Part shown: positions 44,443 through 53,229 of the stretch, piece after piece
Layout: the number at the start of each line of letters is the position of its first letter
Position numbering within the stretch: the stretch's first letter is position 1
Assembly: GCF_019038435.1 (NCBI RefSeq)
Contig: NZ_JAGPOX010000012.1
Span: 1-64,000 of the forward strand
Reading direction: 5' to 3'
Source: Nocardia alni
GTDB lineage: Bacteria; Actinomycetota; Actinomycetes; Mycobacteriales; Mycobacteriaceae
Length of the DNA: 64,000 nucleotides
The notes under the pieces: generated by a model
The model's input: only the letters and a program-made list of their open reading frames with translations
Told to the model about the DNA's origin: nothing
Databases searched by the model: none
Position numbers and translations under genes: made by a program

Positions 44443-45275
44443 TGGTGTTCTCCAGGTTCTTGGTTCGGCTCAAGCGGCGGATGACATCCGGTTGCGCGCA
44501 CTGCCTTGGTGAGCCGGTCGAGGTAGGTGCAGTGTTCGATGATCTGGCGGTCGAGATCGGTCAACGGGCCGTACGCGATTAGGAACGCGGTTTCGAGGTC
44601 CGAGCGGTGGCGCCAATAGCGGTCGGTCAGGCGCACGAGATCGCGGGCGGCGAGGTCCATTCGCGCGTGCTCGAAGTCGATGAGCCGCACTGTTGCGTCG
44701 GGCGCGAGAATGAGATTGCGGGGTGTGAAGTCAAGGTGACACGGCACGACGGGGACATCTCTGATGGTGGCAAGGTCGCGCAGGTGTGCACGGATTGTGT
44801 TGCGGTCCCCGGTTGAGAGCACGTCGGTGGCCAGTTCGAGCCAGGCGTGGCCGCGGTCGGCCAACCAGCTCGTCATATCGACGGTGTGGGTGGGCGGTTG
44901 AGCAGTGTGCCAGGCGGCGAGCAGCGCGCCGGCCTGCTCGTACGCCGCGCGCTCATGTTCGACTGGTAGGTCCAGCTCGGTCAGCACTGATCCGGGCACG
45001 GCAGTGACGATCAGCGTCGGTGGCTCGTCGATATGCGCGAGTAGCCGGGGTACCTCATCCGGGATCGCGGAGGTCCAGTGCAGGTAGGCGTGAAGTTCGT
45101 TGGCATAGCGTTCCAAACTGCGGTGGGCTTTGATGATGACCGGGCCATACGAAGGCGTCGCGACGCGCAGGACCGTGGTGTTGGTGTTGCTGGCGTGTTC
45201 GACCAGGGGTTGGCTGCCGGGATCGAGGTGACGTCGGCACAGCTCGAGCAGTCCGGCGGCGCCAAGTTCGGTCAC
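44439..45275 (-). CDS. Aminoglycoside phosphotransferase (APH) family kinase, second
   Basis: 278 residues. The catalytic loop HLDFTPRNLIL (H-x-D-x4-N) and the metal-binding DFE in RLIDFEHA are intact. A short N-lobe Lys lies in PVIIKAHR. The GTG at 45275 overlaps the upstream phosphatase stop (GTGA), with GAGGACC in front, which overrides a longer open frame. It may phosphorylate a small nucleoside or sugar, or act as self-resistance. Confidence 0.82.
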   Translation of the reverse strand: MTELGAAGLLELCRRHLDPGSQPLVEHASNTNTTVLRVATPSYGPVIIKAHRSLERYANELHAYLHWTSAIPDEVPRLLAHIDEPPTLIVTAVPGSVLTELDLPVEHERAAYEQAGALLAAWHTAQPPTHTVDMTSWLADRGHAWLELATDVLSTGDRNTIRAHLRDLATIRDVPVVPCHLDFTPRNLILAPDATVRLIDFEHARMDLAARDLVRLTDRYWRHRSDLETAFLIAYGPLTDLDRQIIEHCTYLDRLTKAVRATGCHPPLEPNQEPGEHH

Positions 45276-45922
45276 CGGTGGTCCTCGGTGAGGTGCTGGA
45301 TATCGTTGTGCGCGGACAGGATCCACACGGTCTGGCTGAGTCGATTGGTCTGCTGCTGCCATCGGGTGAGGCTGGCGTGATCGGTGGCGAACCGGGTACG
45401 GATGCACGTCTCCGGTGGTAAGCCGAGAAGCAGAGTGTGTGCGGCCTCGATGGTTTCACCGTGGGCCAGGATGAGAATCCGCTGCCCGGGATGGTTGGCG
45501 ATGATGCGCGCAAGTGTGGCGGTGCTGCGATGCAGGTATTGCAACCAGGATTCGGCGCCCGGGGCGTAGGGGCGGTGCGGATCGTGTTGCGGGAGACCGC
45601 CGAACGCGTCTTTGATTTCCCGCCACGGCCGTGCGTCGGCGTCGCCGTGGTCGGCGCCGCGCAGCTCGGGGTCGACGTGCACCAGCATGCCCAGGACGGT
45701 GGTGACGATCTCGGCGGTTTCCTGGCAGCGTCGCCGGGGTGTGCTGTAGATGACGTCGAATGGGCGGATGGCGTGCTCGGCGAGCAGGCGCTCGGCCAGC
45801 TGAACGACTTGGCGCCGTCCTCGGTCGGTCAGGCCAGTGCAGCCGCGTTTCCCTCCGACGATCCCCTCGACGTTGCACACGGCTTCACCATGTCGAGCAA
45901 GCAGCAGTTCGGTAGCAGGCAT
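45272..45922 (-). CDS. Histidine phosphatase family protein
   Basis: 216 residues. The nucleophile motif is LLARHGEA at the N-terminus and the second His is in ILILAHGET. ATG 45922 follows AAGGAGTGAC, the strongest site in this part. Members remove phosphate from sugar phosphates, nucleotides or phosphoserine. In this operon it could release a nucleoside from its monophosphate. Overlaps the following kinase by four bases. Confidence 0.86.
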   Translation of the reverse strand: MPATELLLARHGEAVCNVEGIVGGKRGCTGLTDRGRRQVVQLAERLLAEHAIRPFDVIYSTPRRRCQETAEIVTTVLGMLVHVDPELRGADHGDADARPWREIKDAFGGLPQHDPHRPYAPGAESWLQYLHRSTATLARIIANHPGQRILILAHGETIEAAHTLLLGLPPETCIRTRFATDHASLTRWQQQTNRLSQTVWILSAHNDIQHLTEDHR

Positions 45923-46033
45923 GTCACTCCTTGAGGCGACCATCGTGCTCGCGAGCACGATCGGTCCTGAACAGGGCAGAGCGAGAATGAATTCGGATAG
46001 ATCAGCCGGATCGTGTGCAGATCTGTGCCGAGC

Positions 46034-46780
46034 TCACTTCGTGTAAGTGAAAGCGGGCCAAGGTGATACGTCCGGCCAGAGGTAGCGGTAGCCGTGCTGG
46101 TGCAAGTACCGCGATGTCAGCTCGTGGTGGATATAGGTATAGAGACGTAGACGCTGAACTGAACATGTCGCGCCGGCCGGGAGCCGGTCGTTGTAGGCGT
46201 CCAGGACGTCCGACACGACGACGGGGTCGGGGCGGCCGTGGGTCATGGCACTGCTGACGATCAATTTGCCCAAGTCGTATCCGAATGGCGCGAGGGTGAG
46301 ATCGTCGAAATCGATCACGGCCAGACCGCTGTCGGTCATGAAGTTGCGGATGTTGCAGTCCTTGTAGAACGCCACCGGCCCGGACGTCGCCGCAGCAGGA
46401 AATCGTGCCAGCAGGTTTCGACGTGGTGAGATGAAATCGCTGATCGTCAGCTCGCCGCATCGGAACGGACGGTCGAGTCGGGCTCGGTACAGATGCCTGT
46501 CCCAGGCAGCGGCGTGCAGGTCCCCCATGGCCGAAGCGATGGTAACCAGGTCGTCCGGCCCTGGATGATGGCTGCCGAGATCCTCGAACGTTAGCTCCGA
46601 TTCCGTTGCCGCCAGAAGCGCGGGAACCTGCACCGCGCCGAGTGCCGAGATCCAGCGGTAGTGAGCGGCAGCAGCAGCGGCACGTTCGGGGTCAGCGTAG
46701 ATTTTCCTGAATACTGTTTTACCGCAGCAAGTTTGCCGACACGTGCCGTGTGAATATTTGCAGTCCTGTGTGTTTCGCAT
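46034..46780 (-). CDS. APH-like kinase, divergent catalytic loop
   Basis: 248 residues. The C-lobe of an aminoglycoside phosphotransferase fold is visible: FYKDCNIRNFM in place of the canonical H-x-D-x4-N (His replaced by Lys, Asp and Asn kept), then VIDFDDLTLAPFGYDLGKLI. The N-lobe has TVFRKIYADPE. The N-terminal 20 residues are Cys-rich (CKYSHGTCRQTCC) and odd for the family, so the real start may differ. Only two bases follow the methyltransferase gene. Substrate unknown. Confidence 0.72.
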   Translation of the reverse strand: MRNTQDCKYSHGTCRQTCCGKTVFRKIYADPERAAAAAAHYRWISALGAVQVPALLAATESELTFEDLGSHHPGPDDLVTIASAMGDLHAAAWDRHLYRARLDRPFRCGELTISDFISPRRNLLARFPAAATSGPVAFYKDCNIRNFMTDSGLAVIDFDDLTLAPFGYDLGKLIVSSAMTHGRPDPVVVSDVLDAYNDRLPAGATCSVQRLRLYTYIHHELTSRYLHQHGYRYLWPDVSPWPAFTYTK

Positions 46781-46782
46781 TT

Positions 46783-47598
46783 CTAGTTCGCCTCCGCGAC
46801 AATGTAACTAACAGTCGAGGTAGTGAGCACAGGGGTGTTCGGCAGGCGGCGCCGCAGTTCGTCGGTGATCCGGTTGTAGCTTCGAAGGTGTTCGGCGACT
46901 GAATATTTGGGGGATGTCGCGAGATAGGTCGAGACGGCTTCAAGGTCATCGAATCGGAACTCGTGACGCTGTTCGACGACCTCGATTACCGTCATGCTGG
47001 TGGCGACGATGGTAGGTGCGTTTGCGGCGTGGAAGGTTTGATACAGGCTGGGACGTGTGGTTGCGTCGGGATCCAGGTCGGCCGCCGCGACCAGCTCGTC
47101 GAGTTCGGCGTAGCTGTCGGCCGATTTGGTCACCAGCACCGCGCGTCCTGCCGGTGCTAGGCAACGGGCGATCTCTGCCACGGCCGCCTCTGGGCGTGTG
47201 GAGTGATAGAGGCAGAACGCCGCGACGGCCAGATCGATAGATCCCGATGGCATCGGCAGCGTATGGAAGTCGGCGCAGATCGGCGTCACCGCGTGTCCGG
47301 CGGCGCGGCACCGCTCGACAGCGACATCTAGAAGCGCGGGTGACTGGTCCAGAGCCAGCAGCTTGGTTGGTCGCAGACCTGTAGCCAAGCGCAGTGTGGT
47401 GCTGCCGCGTCCGCAGCCGATATCGCAGACCGTCTGCAGGTGGGACGTGTGTTGTGCTGCGAGTTCGGTGATGGTGGCCGCAGCGTCGGCGCCGCGGGTT
47501 TTGGCGGCGTGCAGGCTCCGGGTTCGCCTGACGAGGCGTGCGGGCGAGTTGTAGAGGTTGGCGATCAGGTGGGGGTCTGTGAAGGGAGTCGCGGGCAT
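46783..47598 (-). CDS. Class I SAM-dependent methyltransferase
   Basis: 271 residues. Motif I VCDIGCGRGSTTLRLA near 58, motif II region LLALDQSPALLDVA, and LAVAAFCLYHS (motif IV) are clear. The overall form is a small-molecule methyltransferase (UbiE/Methyltransf_11). A sugar or base oxygen or nitrogen is the likely acceptor in this operon. It follows the P-loop kinase by 27 bp. Confidence 0.84.
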   Translation of the reverse strand: MPATPFTDPHLIANLYNSPARLVRRTRSLHAAKTRGADAAATITELAAQHTSHLQTVCDIGCGRGSTTLRLATGLRPTKLLALDQSPALLDVAVERCRAAGHAVTPICADFHTLPMPSGSIDLAVAAFCLYHSTRPEAAVAEIARCLAPAGRAVLVTKSADSYAELDELVAAADLDPDATTRPSLYQTFHAANAPTIVATSMTVIEVVEQRHEFRFDDLEAVSTYLATSPKYSVAEHLRSYNRITDELRRRLPNTPVLTTSTVSYIVAEAN

Positions 47599-47625
47599 GG
47601 ACGGGTCGCCTCCCAGGCGCGAGTG

Positions 47626-48198
47626 TCAGCGGTGCGTGGAGTGCTCCGCGTGCAGGGTTTTGAGGAATCGGTTGGTCTGGCGGCGGCTGGACAGCGTGAT
47701 CAGCTGCACATGGGCACCGTGCTCGGCGATCAACTGCTGGACCTTGGGACGCATGGACTTGCGGTATCCCCAGATGTATTTCACGAAATTCCAGGTGATG
47801 CGGTCGTAGACGCCGTTGGTGTGCTGGCCGCCCTGGTAGCGCAGACGTCGTTGCAGGATCCCGGCCAAGCAAGTGATCCCCGGGAGATCCAGGAAAATCA
47901 CCGTGTCGGCGGCCTCCAGCCGGATCGGCAGGGTGCCCGCGTAGTTGCCTTCCAGCAGCCACCGCTGTGGGGCGACGAGCTGGCGTTGCAGCGCGGCGAA
48001 TTCGTCCTGCGGCAACGGATTCCACTGTTGGTCGTAGTACACCGCATCGAGATGGGTCAGGGGAAGGTCGAGCAGCGCGGCCAGTTGATTTGCTACGACG
48101 GTCTTGCCCGAGCCGCCGCAACCGAGGATGGCGATCCTGTCCATGGCCCGAGAGGCTACTGGCCGCGCCCCGGGCGGCGGTGGAGGCGTCGCGGTCAT
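47626..48198 (-). CDS. P-loop small-molecule/nucleotide kinase (FlaR/adenylate-kinase-like)
   Basis: 190 residues. Walker A GCGGSGKTVVANQLA begins near residue 26. LTHLDAVYYDQQWNPLP and WLLEGNYAGTLPIRLEAADTVIFLDLP match the group often labelled DNA-topology-modulation kinases (FlaR-like), which resemble shikimate and adenylate kinases. The ATG at 48198 overlaps the glycosyltransferase stop; a second ATG 18 codons later sits just before the P-loop. A nucleoside or nucleotide substrate is inferred from context. Confidence 0.78.
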   Translation of the reverse strand: MTATPPPPPGARPVASRAMDRIAILGCGGSGKTVVANQLAALLDLPLTHLDAVYYDQQWNPLPQDEFAALQRQLVAPQRWLLEGNYAGTLPIRLEAADTVIFLDLPGITCLAGILQRRLRYQGGQHTNGVYDRITWNFVKYIWGYRKSMRPKVQQLIAEHGAHVQLITLSSRRQTNRFLKTLHAEHSTHR

Positions 48199-49232
48199 GA
48201 CACCAGTCCGGCGGTGTGTCGCGGCGCGAGCAATGTGTCCAGGATGTCGAGCTGTCTGGACAGCCGAAAGATCTCCAGTCTGTGCAGACAGTCGGCAAGC
48301 AATTCGATGTGCCGATCCGTACCGACCATGGCACACAGCCCCGTGATCAGGCGTGAGGCATGTGCTCCGTCTGTGATGTGCAGCTGGGCCGGGGCAAATA
48401 CCTCCGCAGCGTGAATGGGTGCGGGTGTGAGGGGCAGGCACCCGGCCGTGACGGCCTCGATGATGCGTTGGGTCATCTGGCCGGCGATCGCGTACCTCTG
48501 TGGCAGCAGCAGCATGGTGGTCACGGCTCGGCCATAGATGTGCGGAACCTCGGTGAACGGCATTCGACCGGCGAATCGCACTCGTGGCCACCGCATGGTG
48601 CGTGTCCACTTGCCCGCGACCAAGTGGCGGTGCTGGGCGGCGGCCGGGGCGAAGAAGTGATCGAACATATCGTCGCGGTCGTATTGGTTTCCCACGTAGG
48701 CCAAATCAAGATCCCGGGTCTGCCCAGCCAAGCTGGCAGGGTCGGCGGTATCCAGTGCCATGTCGTCGATGGGGAATAGCAGCGAGATCGCCTCGCTGCT
48801 AGGGTGCAGCGCCGCCTCACAGGTCACGACGTGGCCCAGTGTTCGTACCGGATCGTGCGGAGCCTGGCGAAGATCCTTGTCCCAGATAATCGTGCGGACT
48901 CCGTGAAGGGTGTAGTGGTCGAGCAGGTCCTGCTGGCGGTGCAGATCGCAGGTGTGGCCTTCTGCGCCGCACGGGGTGGTGTTGCGGGCGGGGATCGGCC
49001 AGCGCCATTCCAGGAACAGGGCGTCGATCTCGGGGAACCCGTCGTCCCATCGGTAGGTACTGGTCAGGTTGTGTCCGGCCTCGAGGAGATCGCGGTCGGC
49101 TTGCAGGAAGACCACGTCGTGGCCACGAGCGCGCAGCCCGTCGATCAGCGTGCGACGGTGGGAGCGGCCACCGTCAGGGGTGTCCAGAACACCGGGCCCC
49201 AGGAAGCCCCAGAAGCTGTAGCCGATCAGCAT
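48195..49232 (-). CDS. Glycosyltransferase-like protein (GT-B, CgeB-like)
   Basis: 345 residues. The N-terminus has LDTPDGGRSHRRTLIDGLRARGHDV, a GT-B acceptor-side pattern. The C-terminal half has YVGNQYDRDDMFDHFF, RVRFAGRMPFTEVPHIYGRA and QRIIEAVTAGCLPLTP, the nucleotide-sugar-side pattern seen in CgeB-like and GT4 enzymes. The start at ATG 49232 overlaps the carbamoyltransferase stop by seven bases. It probably transfers a sugar made by the dehydrogenase and epimerase of this operon. Confidence 0.72.
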   Translation of the reverse strand: MLIGYSFWGFLGPGVLDTPDGGRSHRRTLIDGLRARGHDVVFLQADRDLLEAGHNLTSTYRWDDGFPEIDALFLEWRWPIPARNTTPCGAEGHTCDLHRQQDLLDHYTLHGVRTIIWDKDLRQAPHDPVRTLGHVVTCEAALHPSSEAISLLFPIDDMALDTADPASLAGQTRDLDLAYVGNQYDRDDMFDHFFAPAAAQHRHLVAGKWTRTMRWPRVRFAGRMPFTEVPHIYGRAVTTMLLLPQRYAIAGQMTQRIIEAVTAGCLPLTPAPIHAAEVFAPAQLHITDGAHASRLITGLCAMVGTDRHIELLADCLHRLEIFRLSRQLDILDTLLAPRHTAGLVS

Positions 49233-50938
49233 TTCGTTACCCACCAGCCTTCCATCATCAACGCATCCAGACCTGACTCGATCAGGCAATCCAAAGCCAT
49301 GTCCGGCGTCCCGCAGATCGGTTTGCCCTTGACATTCAGCGAGGTGTTGATCAGCACAGGCACCCCGGTCAACCTGGCGAACTCGCTCAATACCGCAGCC
49401 AGGAAAGGATTCTGGTCCGCGGTGACGGTCTGCACTCGGGCAGTGTCGTTGGCGTGGACGACCGCTCCGATCGCGGTGCGTGCCAGCGCGGTGACGCCGG
49501 ATGCAAACGACATGAACGGTGCCGGCTGACCGAGCGTGAAATACTCCGCCGCCGACGAGGCCAGTACAACCGGAGCGAAGGGACGAAACGGCTCCCGGAA
49601 CTTCACCGCCGAGTTCAGCCGGTCGACGACATCGGGACGCAGCGGGGAGGCAAGGATCGAACGGTTACCCAGGGCCCGCGGACCAGCCTCCACCCGCCCC
49701 TGGAACAGTCCCACGATGCGGCCTTCGGCGAGCTGGCGGGCCAGGAATCGGGCCGGCTGGTCCGGCCTGATCGCGGTCGTCCCCTCACCCGGGCGGGGCG
49801 GCAACGGCAGATCCGGATAGAACGGTCCCAGATAGCAACGGTTCATCACGTCAGCCGGAAACGCGCCGGTCTCGGCGAGGAAGACATCCAGGGCGGCGCC
49901 GATGGCGGTCCCGGAGTCACCGGGTGCCGGGGGTACATGGACCTCGTCGAACAGACCGGTTTCGGCGATCTTCGCGACCGCGACGCAGTTTGCTGCGACA
50001 CCACCGCCGACACACAGCAGCCGTGACCCGCTCAGTGCGCGAGCTCGCACAGCGAGATGAATCATGACCTGCTCGGTGCGCTGCTGCAGGGCGGCGGCGA
50101 GGTCGCGGTGCACCTGCTCTACAGCGGCATCCTTGTCCCGTGGTGGGCAGGTGGCGCGCATGAACGCTTCGCTGAGGCGGGTGTAGCGACTCGAAAGCAC
50201 CCGCAACGGGAATATCGCCGGATCTACCGCGAAGCCCTCGTCGGTGAGCGGCACGGCGCGCTCGAACAGCTGGGCGAACCGCCCGGGATCTCCGAGCGCG
50301 GCCAAGGCCATGACCGTGCCCTCCTCATCACCTCGCCGCCAGCCGAGATGATCGGTCACTGCGCCGTACACCAATCCCAGCGACGCCGGATCGGCAATGG
50401 AGTCCAGGATCCGGTACCGGGCCGGTTCGCGGACGGCGTGACCGATCGTGGTGGACTGGGACTCGCCCAGGCTGTCGACGATGAGCACCGCTGCGTCATC
50501 GTAATCGGACGAGGCGAACGCATACAGCCCGTGAGCGCGATGATGCAAGACCGGCTGCACCGCCGCGTTCGGAAACCGTCCGGCGATCCGCCGAACCCGC
50601 GACCGGGTACGTGCCGCGACCCGCACGAAACTACCCGCCCGCGGCAGCGCCCGAGCCAAGGTTTCGGTGTGACAGAGGTGGCGCGGAAGTTGTTTCAACG
50701 CAGCAAGATACGAGCGAAATTGAAAGTTGTAGGCCACCGAGTCGATATCGTTCGGAGACAGATTATGTTCGTGCAGAAGCCAATCCACGCCGCGAGCAGG
50801 GTAGGCGCCGGTGTGTTTCACCCCTGCGAGACGTTCCTCTTCAACGAACCCGGCCAGCGTGCCGTCCAGCAGCAGCGCAGCCGCGGAATCGTGAGTGTCC
50901 GAACACAAGCCAAGGACAGGCCCTGTTACCGCGTTCAT
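49226..50938 (-). CDS. TobZ/NodU family O-carbamoyltransferase
   Basis: 570 residues, the normal length. The N-terminal kinase-like (Kae1/HSP70-fold) domain has THDSAAALLLDGTLAGFVEEERL, HHRAHGLYAF with metal-binding His, and VGGGVAANCVAVAK. The C-terminal YrdC-like carbamoyl-adenylate domain has GRVEAGPRALGNRSILA and FRPFAPVVL, ending with TSLNVKGKPI. These enzymes carry carbamoyl from carbamoyl phosphate to a hydroxyl group of antibiotics or Nod factors. The ATG at 50938 overlaps the TS-fold stop (ATGA). A hydroxymethyl base or a sugar hydroxyl is the likely acceptor. Confidence 0.9.
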   Translation of the reverse strand: MNAVTGPVLGLCSDTHDSAAALLLDGTLAGFVEEERLAGVKHTGAYPARGVDWLLHEHNLSPNDIDSVAYNFQFRSYLAALKQLPRHLCHTETLARALPRAGSFVRVAARTRSRVRRIAGRFPNAAVQPVLHHRAHGLYAFASSDYDDAAVLIVDSLGESQSTTIGHAVREPARYRILDSIADPASLGLVYGAVTDHLGWRRGDEEGTVMALAALGDPGRFAQLFERAVPLTDEGFAVDPAIFPLRVLSSRYTRLSEAFMRATCPPRDKDAAVEQVHRDLAAALQQRTEQVMIHLAVRARALSGSRLLCVGGGVAANCVAVAKIAETGLFDEVHVPPAPGDSGTAIGAALDVFLAETGAFPADVMNRCYLGPFYPDLPLPPRPGEGTTAIRPDQPARFLARQLAEGRIVGLFQGRVEAGPRALGNRSILASPLRPDVVDRLNSAVKFREPFRPFAPVVLASSAAEYFTLGQPAPFMSFASGVTALARTAIGAVVHANDTARVQTVTADQNPFLAAVLSEFARLTGVPVLINTSLNVKGKPICGTPDMALDCLIESGLDALMMEGWWVTKC

Positions 50939-51900
50939 CCGATCGCTCCTACCGTGTCTCCGGTCGGCTCGACCTGGGTAGCGAGATGGTCCAGCCAGCG
51001 TTCGAGTGCACGCCCCAGCTCGCTTGGCACCTGCGTCGCCTGCTCGCGTGCGCGGCTGCGTTCGCCGGCGCTCCACTGCGAATAGCTCGCCATCACCGCA
51101 GCGAACGTCGTCCATATTGGGCACTCGATGGCCGGATCCCGTCCCGCGACAGTAGCCGCCAGCACCGTGTCGAATTGAGCCCAGTCCACCGAGATCGGCG
51201 ACATCAACTCCGAAGCCTCTGGTGTGCAAGGAATTTCACCCGCACCGGCGAGATGTTTGTCGTAGAGGTGCAGCGAATCCACGACGTGGTGGTACTCGCC
51301 TAGTTCGACATCGAGCCAGCCCGCCAGCAGCTCCTGCAGAATGGTCGCCGCGAAAATGTCGTAGCCGAATCCGAGCCACAGATCCTGACTGCGCATCGTA
51401 GTGTGCATATGCAGTCGATCGTCTCGGACGAAGAACCGATAATTCAGCGTGCACGGCACATCCCGGTGCCCGCGGGTGTCTTGCTCAGGGTCGAACAGCT
51501 GTATCACCGCCTGACGCGAATCCCGGTCCCGAGACAACAAGTCACGGACCCGATCGAGCTGGTCGATGCGCCCGTGCCAGCGCCGCATCCGCGGTCCGTA
51601 CGCCCCCTGCAGGCGACCATCATCGGTGTACCGGGTCAGATTCCGGTTGTAGCGAAAGATCCACGGATCATCCGAGCCCGACAGAATCCACAAGGTCTCC
51701 GCGACCGCGAAGGCCGGATTCAGCAACCGGCCAGGCGGCAGATCCACCAGCCGGCGACGCGGGTCACGCAAATGCAGGTGCGCCCCAAGCACTTCCCGGG
51801 TAGGCATACCGCGAGGGCTCACGGCAACCCCGCACTGGAGTAGTTGCTGGCATGCGCCGGCGAACAGTTCATTTGCCGAATCGGCAGCGACGGTAATCAT
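50935..51900 (-). CDS. Thymidylate synthase superfamily enzyme, predicted (d)CMP 5-hydroxymethylase
   Basis: 321 residues following CAAGGAG. TS motifs: PFAVAETLWILSG-type dimer/folate block (FAVAETLWILSG), AYGPRMRRW, SRQAVIQLFDP, the catalytic Cys in VPCTLNYRFFV, then MRSQDLWLGFGYDIF and VDSLHLYDKH. Eleven residues after the RS Arg, where thymidylate synthase has the base-selecting Asn, this protein has Asp (GYD). The same Asn-to-Asp change is found in T4 dCMP hydroxymethylase and in CMP hydroxymethylases such as MilA of mildiomycin biosynthesis. I therefore predict 5-hydroxymethylation of a cytosine nucleotide. It is not a housekeeping ThyA: the context and C-terminus differ. Confidence 0.82.
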   Translation of the reverse strand: MITVAADSANELFAGACQQLLQCGVAVSPRGMPTREVLGAHLHLRDPRRRLVDLPPGRLLNPAFAVAETLWILSGSDDPWIFRYNRNLTRYTDDGRLQGAYGPRMRRWHGRIDQLDRVRDLLSRDRDSRQAVIQLFDPEQDTRGHRDVPCTLNYRFFVRDDRLHMHTTMRSQDLWLGFGYDIFAATILQELLAGWLDVELGEYHHVVDSLHLYDKHLAGAGEIPCTPEASELMSPISVDWAQFDTVLAATVAGRDPAIECPIWTTFAAVMASYSQWSAGERSRAREQATQVPSELGRALERWLDHLATQVEPTGDTVGAIG

Positions 51901-52909
51901 CGAATCTCCTTGATTCGCTTGGCAGCAGAGATATCCGCACATCCGGCGGCAGGTCTTGCAGCCATCGGGCCTGCCGTCTCATCCCCTCTTCGAGACCAAC
52001 CGCGGGCTGATAACCCAGCAGCTGCCGGGCGCGCTGCAAGTCGGCGCAGGTGGTGGTCACATCACCTGCCTGCTCCGGCATCGGGTACACCGTCGTCGAG
52101 CGGCCCGTGACGGACTCGGCGGTATCGAGCACTTCACGCATCGATGTACTGGCGCCGCCACCGATATTGATGACCTCGGCCTGGGCATGGATCCACGCGG
52201 CCGCGAGAGTCCCGGCGACCACATCGTCGATATAGGTGAACTCCCGGCGCTGGGTGCCGTCCCCAAACAGCGGTACCGCGACATCGAACAATGCGCTTAC
52301 CAATGCTTGGTTGATGCCCATTCCAGCCCGCTGGCGCGGCCCGAACACCGTGAAGTACCGCAGCGCAACCACACTCAGCCGCGTATCCCGGCGCCGGGCG
52401 TGTGCCAGCGCAAGCTGCTCACCAGCCAACTTGCTGACCCCGTACGGCGAGCAGGGAGCGGCGTGGTCGAATTCTGCACTCGGGCTGCTGGCCTCGCCGT
52501 ACACACTCGAGGAGGACGCCAGCACCAACCTACGTACTCCGGCCTGCTCACAGGCGAGCACAATCCGCTGGGTAGCACTGATATTGGTGCGGACGTACTC
52601 GTCGAACCGTGCGCCCCACGAGTCACGTACGCCGGGCACGGCAGCAAGGTGGAATACCACATCAGCTCCGGTCAGCATCGAGGAAATGTCCATCTCGGCG
52701 AGATCGCCGCAGTGCATCCGCAGCCGCTCGTACCCCATTGCGCCGCCCAAATTCGCAACGGCGACAATGCTTTCTGATCCCCGTCGATCGACAGCCACGA
52801 CCTCGTAGCCGTGCACCAGCAGGGCATCGACAAGGTGGGAACCGATGAACCCCGCAGCGCCGGTCACAACTACGCGTGAGGATGGTGGTGAGCCCGAAAT
52901 CGTCACCAT
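51869..52909 (-). CDS. NAD-dependent nucleotide-sugar epimerase/dehydratase
   Basis: 346 residues, extended SDR. NAD motif GAAGFIGSH, FHLAAVPGV, and the catalytic YGVSK (Tyr/Lys) with ASSSSVYG for the Ser. The C-terminal substrate region (EFTYIDDVVAGTLAA, INIGGG) matches UDP-glucose 4-epimerase/UDP-glucuronate epimerase types. It is first in the operon; its last 32 bases overlap the TS-fold gene, so translation is linked. It may epimerise the UDP-sugar made by the dehydrogenase at the other end of the operon. Confidence 0.87.
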   Translation of the reverse strand: MVTISGSPPSSRVVVTGAAGFIGSHLVDALLVHGYEVVAVDRRGSESIVAVANLGGAMGYERLRMHCGDLAEMDISSMLTGADVVFHLAAVPGVRDSWGARFDEYVRTNISATQRIVLACEQAGVRRLVLASSSSVYGEASSPSAEFDHAAPCSPYGVSKLAGEQLALAHARRRDTRLSVVALRYFTVFGPRQRAGMGINQALVSALFDVAVPLFGDGTQRREFTYIDDVVAGTLAAAWIHAQAEVINIGGGASTSMREVLDTAESVTGRSTTVYPMPEQAGDVTTTCADLQRARQLLGYQPAVGLEEGMRRQARWLQDLPPDVRISLLPSESRRFDDYRRCRFGK

Positions 52910-53229
52910 CGCAGCGTCTCTCCGACTTCCTGCGTGACGCTGACAGCGTGGCGCTCAACTACAGCGGGTTGTAACTCGACAACGACGGCCCCGCCATACG
53001 AGCAGATGCGAGCACGTCTTTCGGCTCTCATGGACTCTTTCTTTCTCTTGGGAGCAAACAGATTTCGAGGTTCATATCCGACGACGGGACGAACGATCCT
53101 TGACCTCGTGGACCACGCGCCGCTGGGCGGTCCGTCTGGAGTTGTTGCTCATCCCTCCATGCTTGGGGTAGATGACACACCGTCCCTTGGGCATCAGCGC
53201 ACCCGCAGGCGGGCCATCGCGAAATATCG
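52910..53229. other. Leader of the nucleoside operon with inverted repeat
   Basis: No supported gene in 320 bp. ACGCTGACAGCGT (52937-52949) is an inverted repeat with 5-bp arms, 28 bases before the epimerase start. The minus strand has poor but possible promoter boxes near 52965-52990. A minus-strand open frame across 53072-53317 has no ribosome site. Confidence 0.4.

Noticed and set aside
50935..51900. Housekeeping thymidylate synthase ThyA
   Set aside because: Asp replaces the base-selecting Asn and the gene is embedded in a biosynthetic operon.
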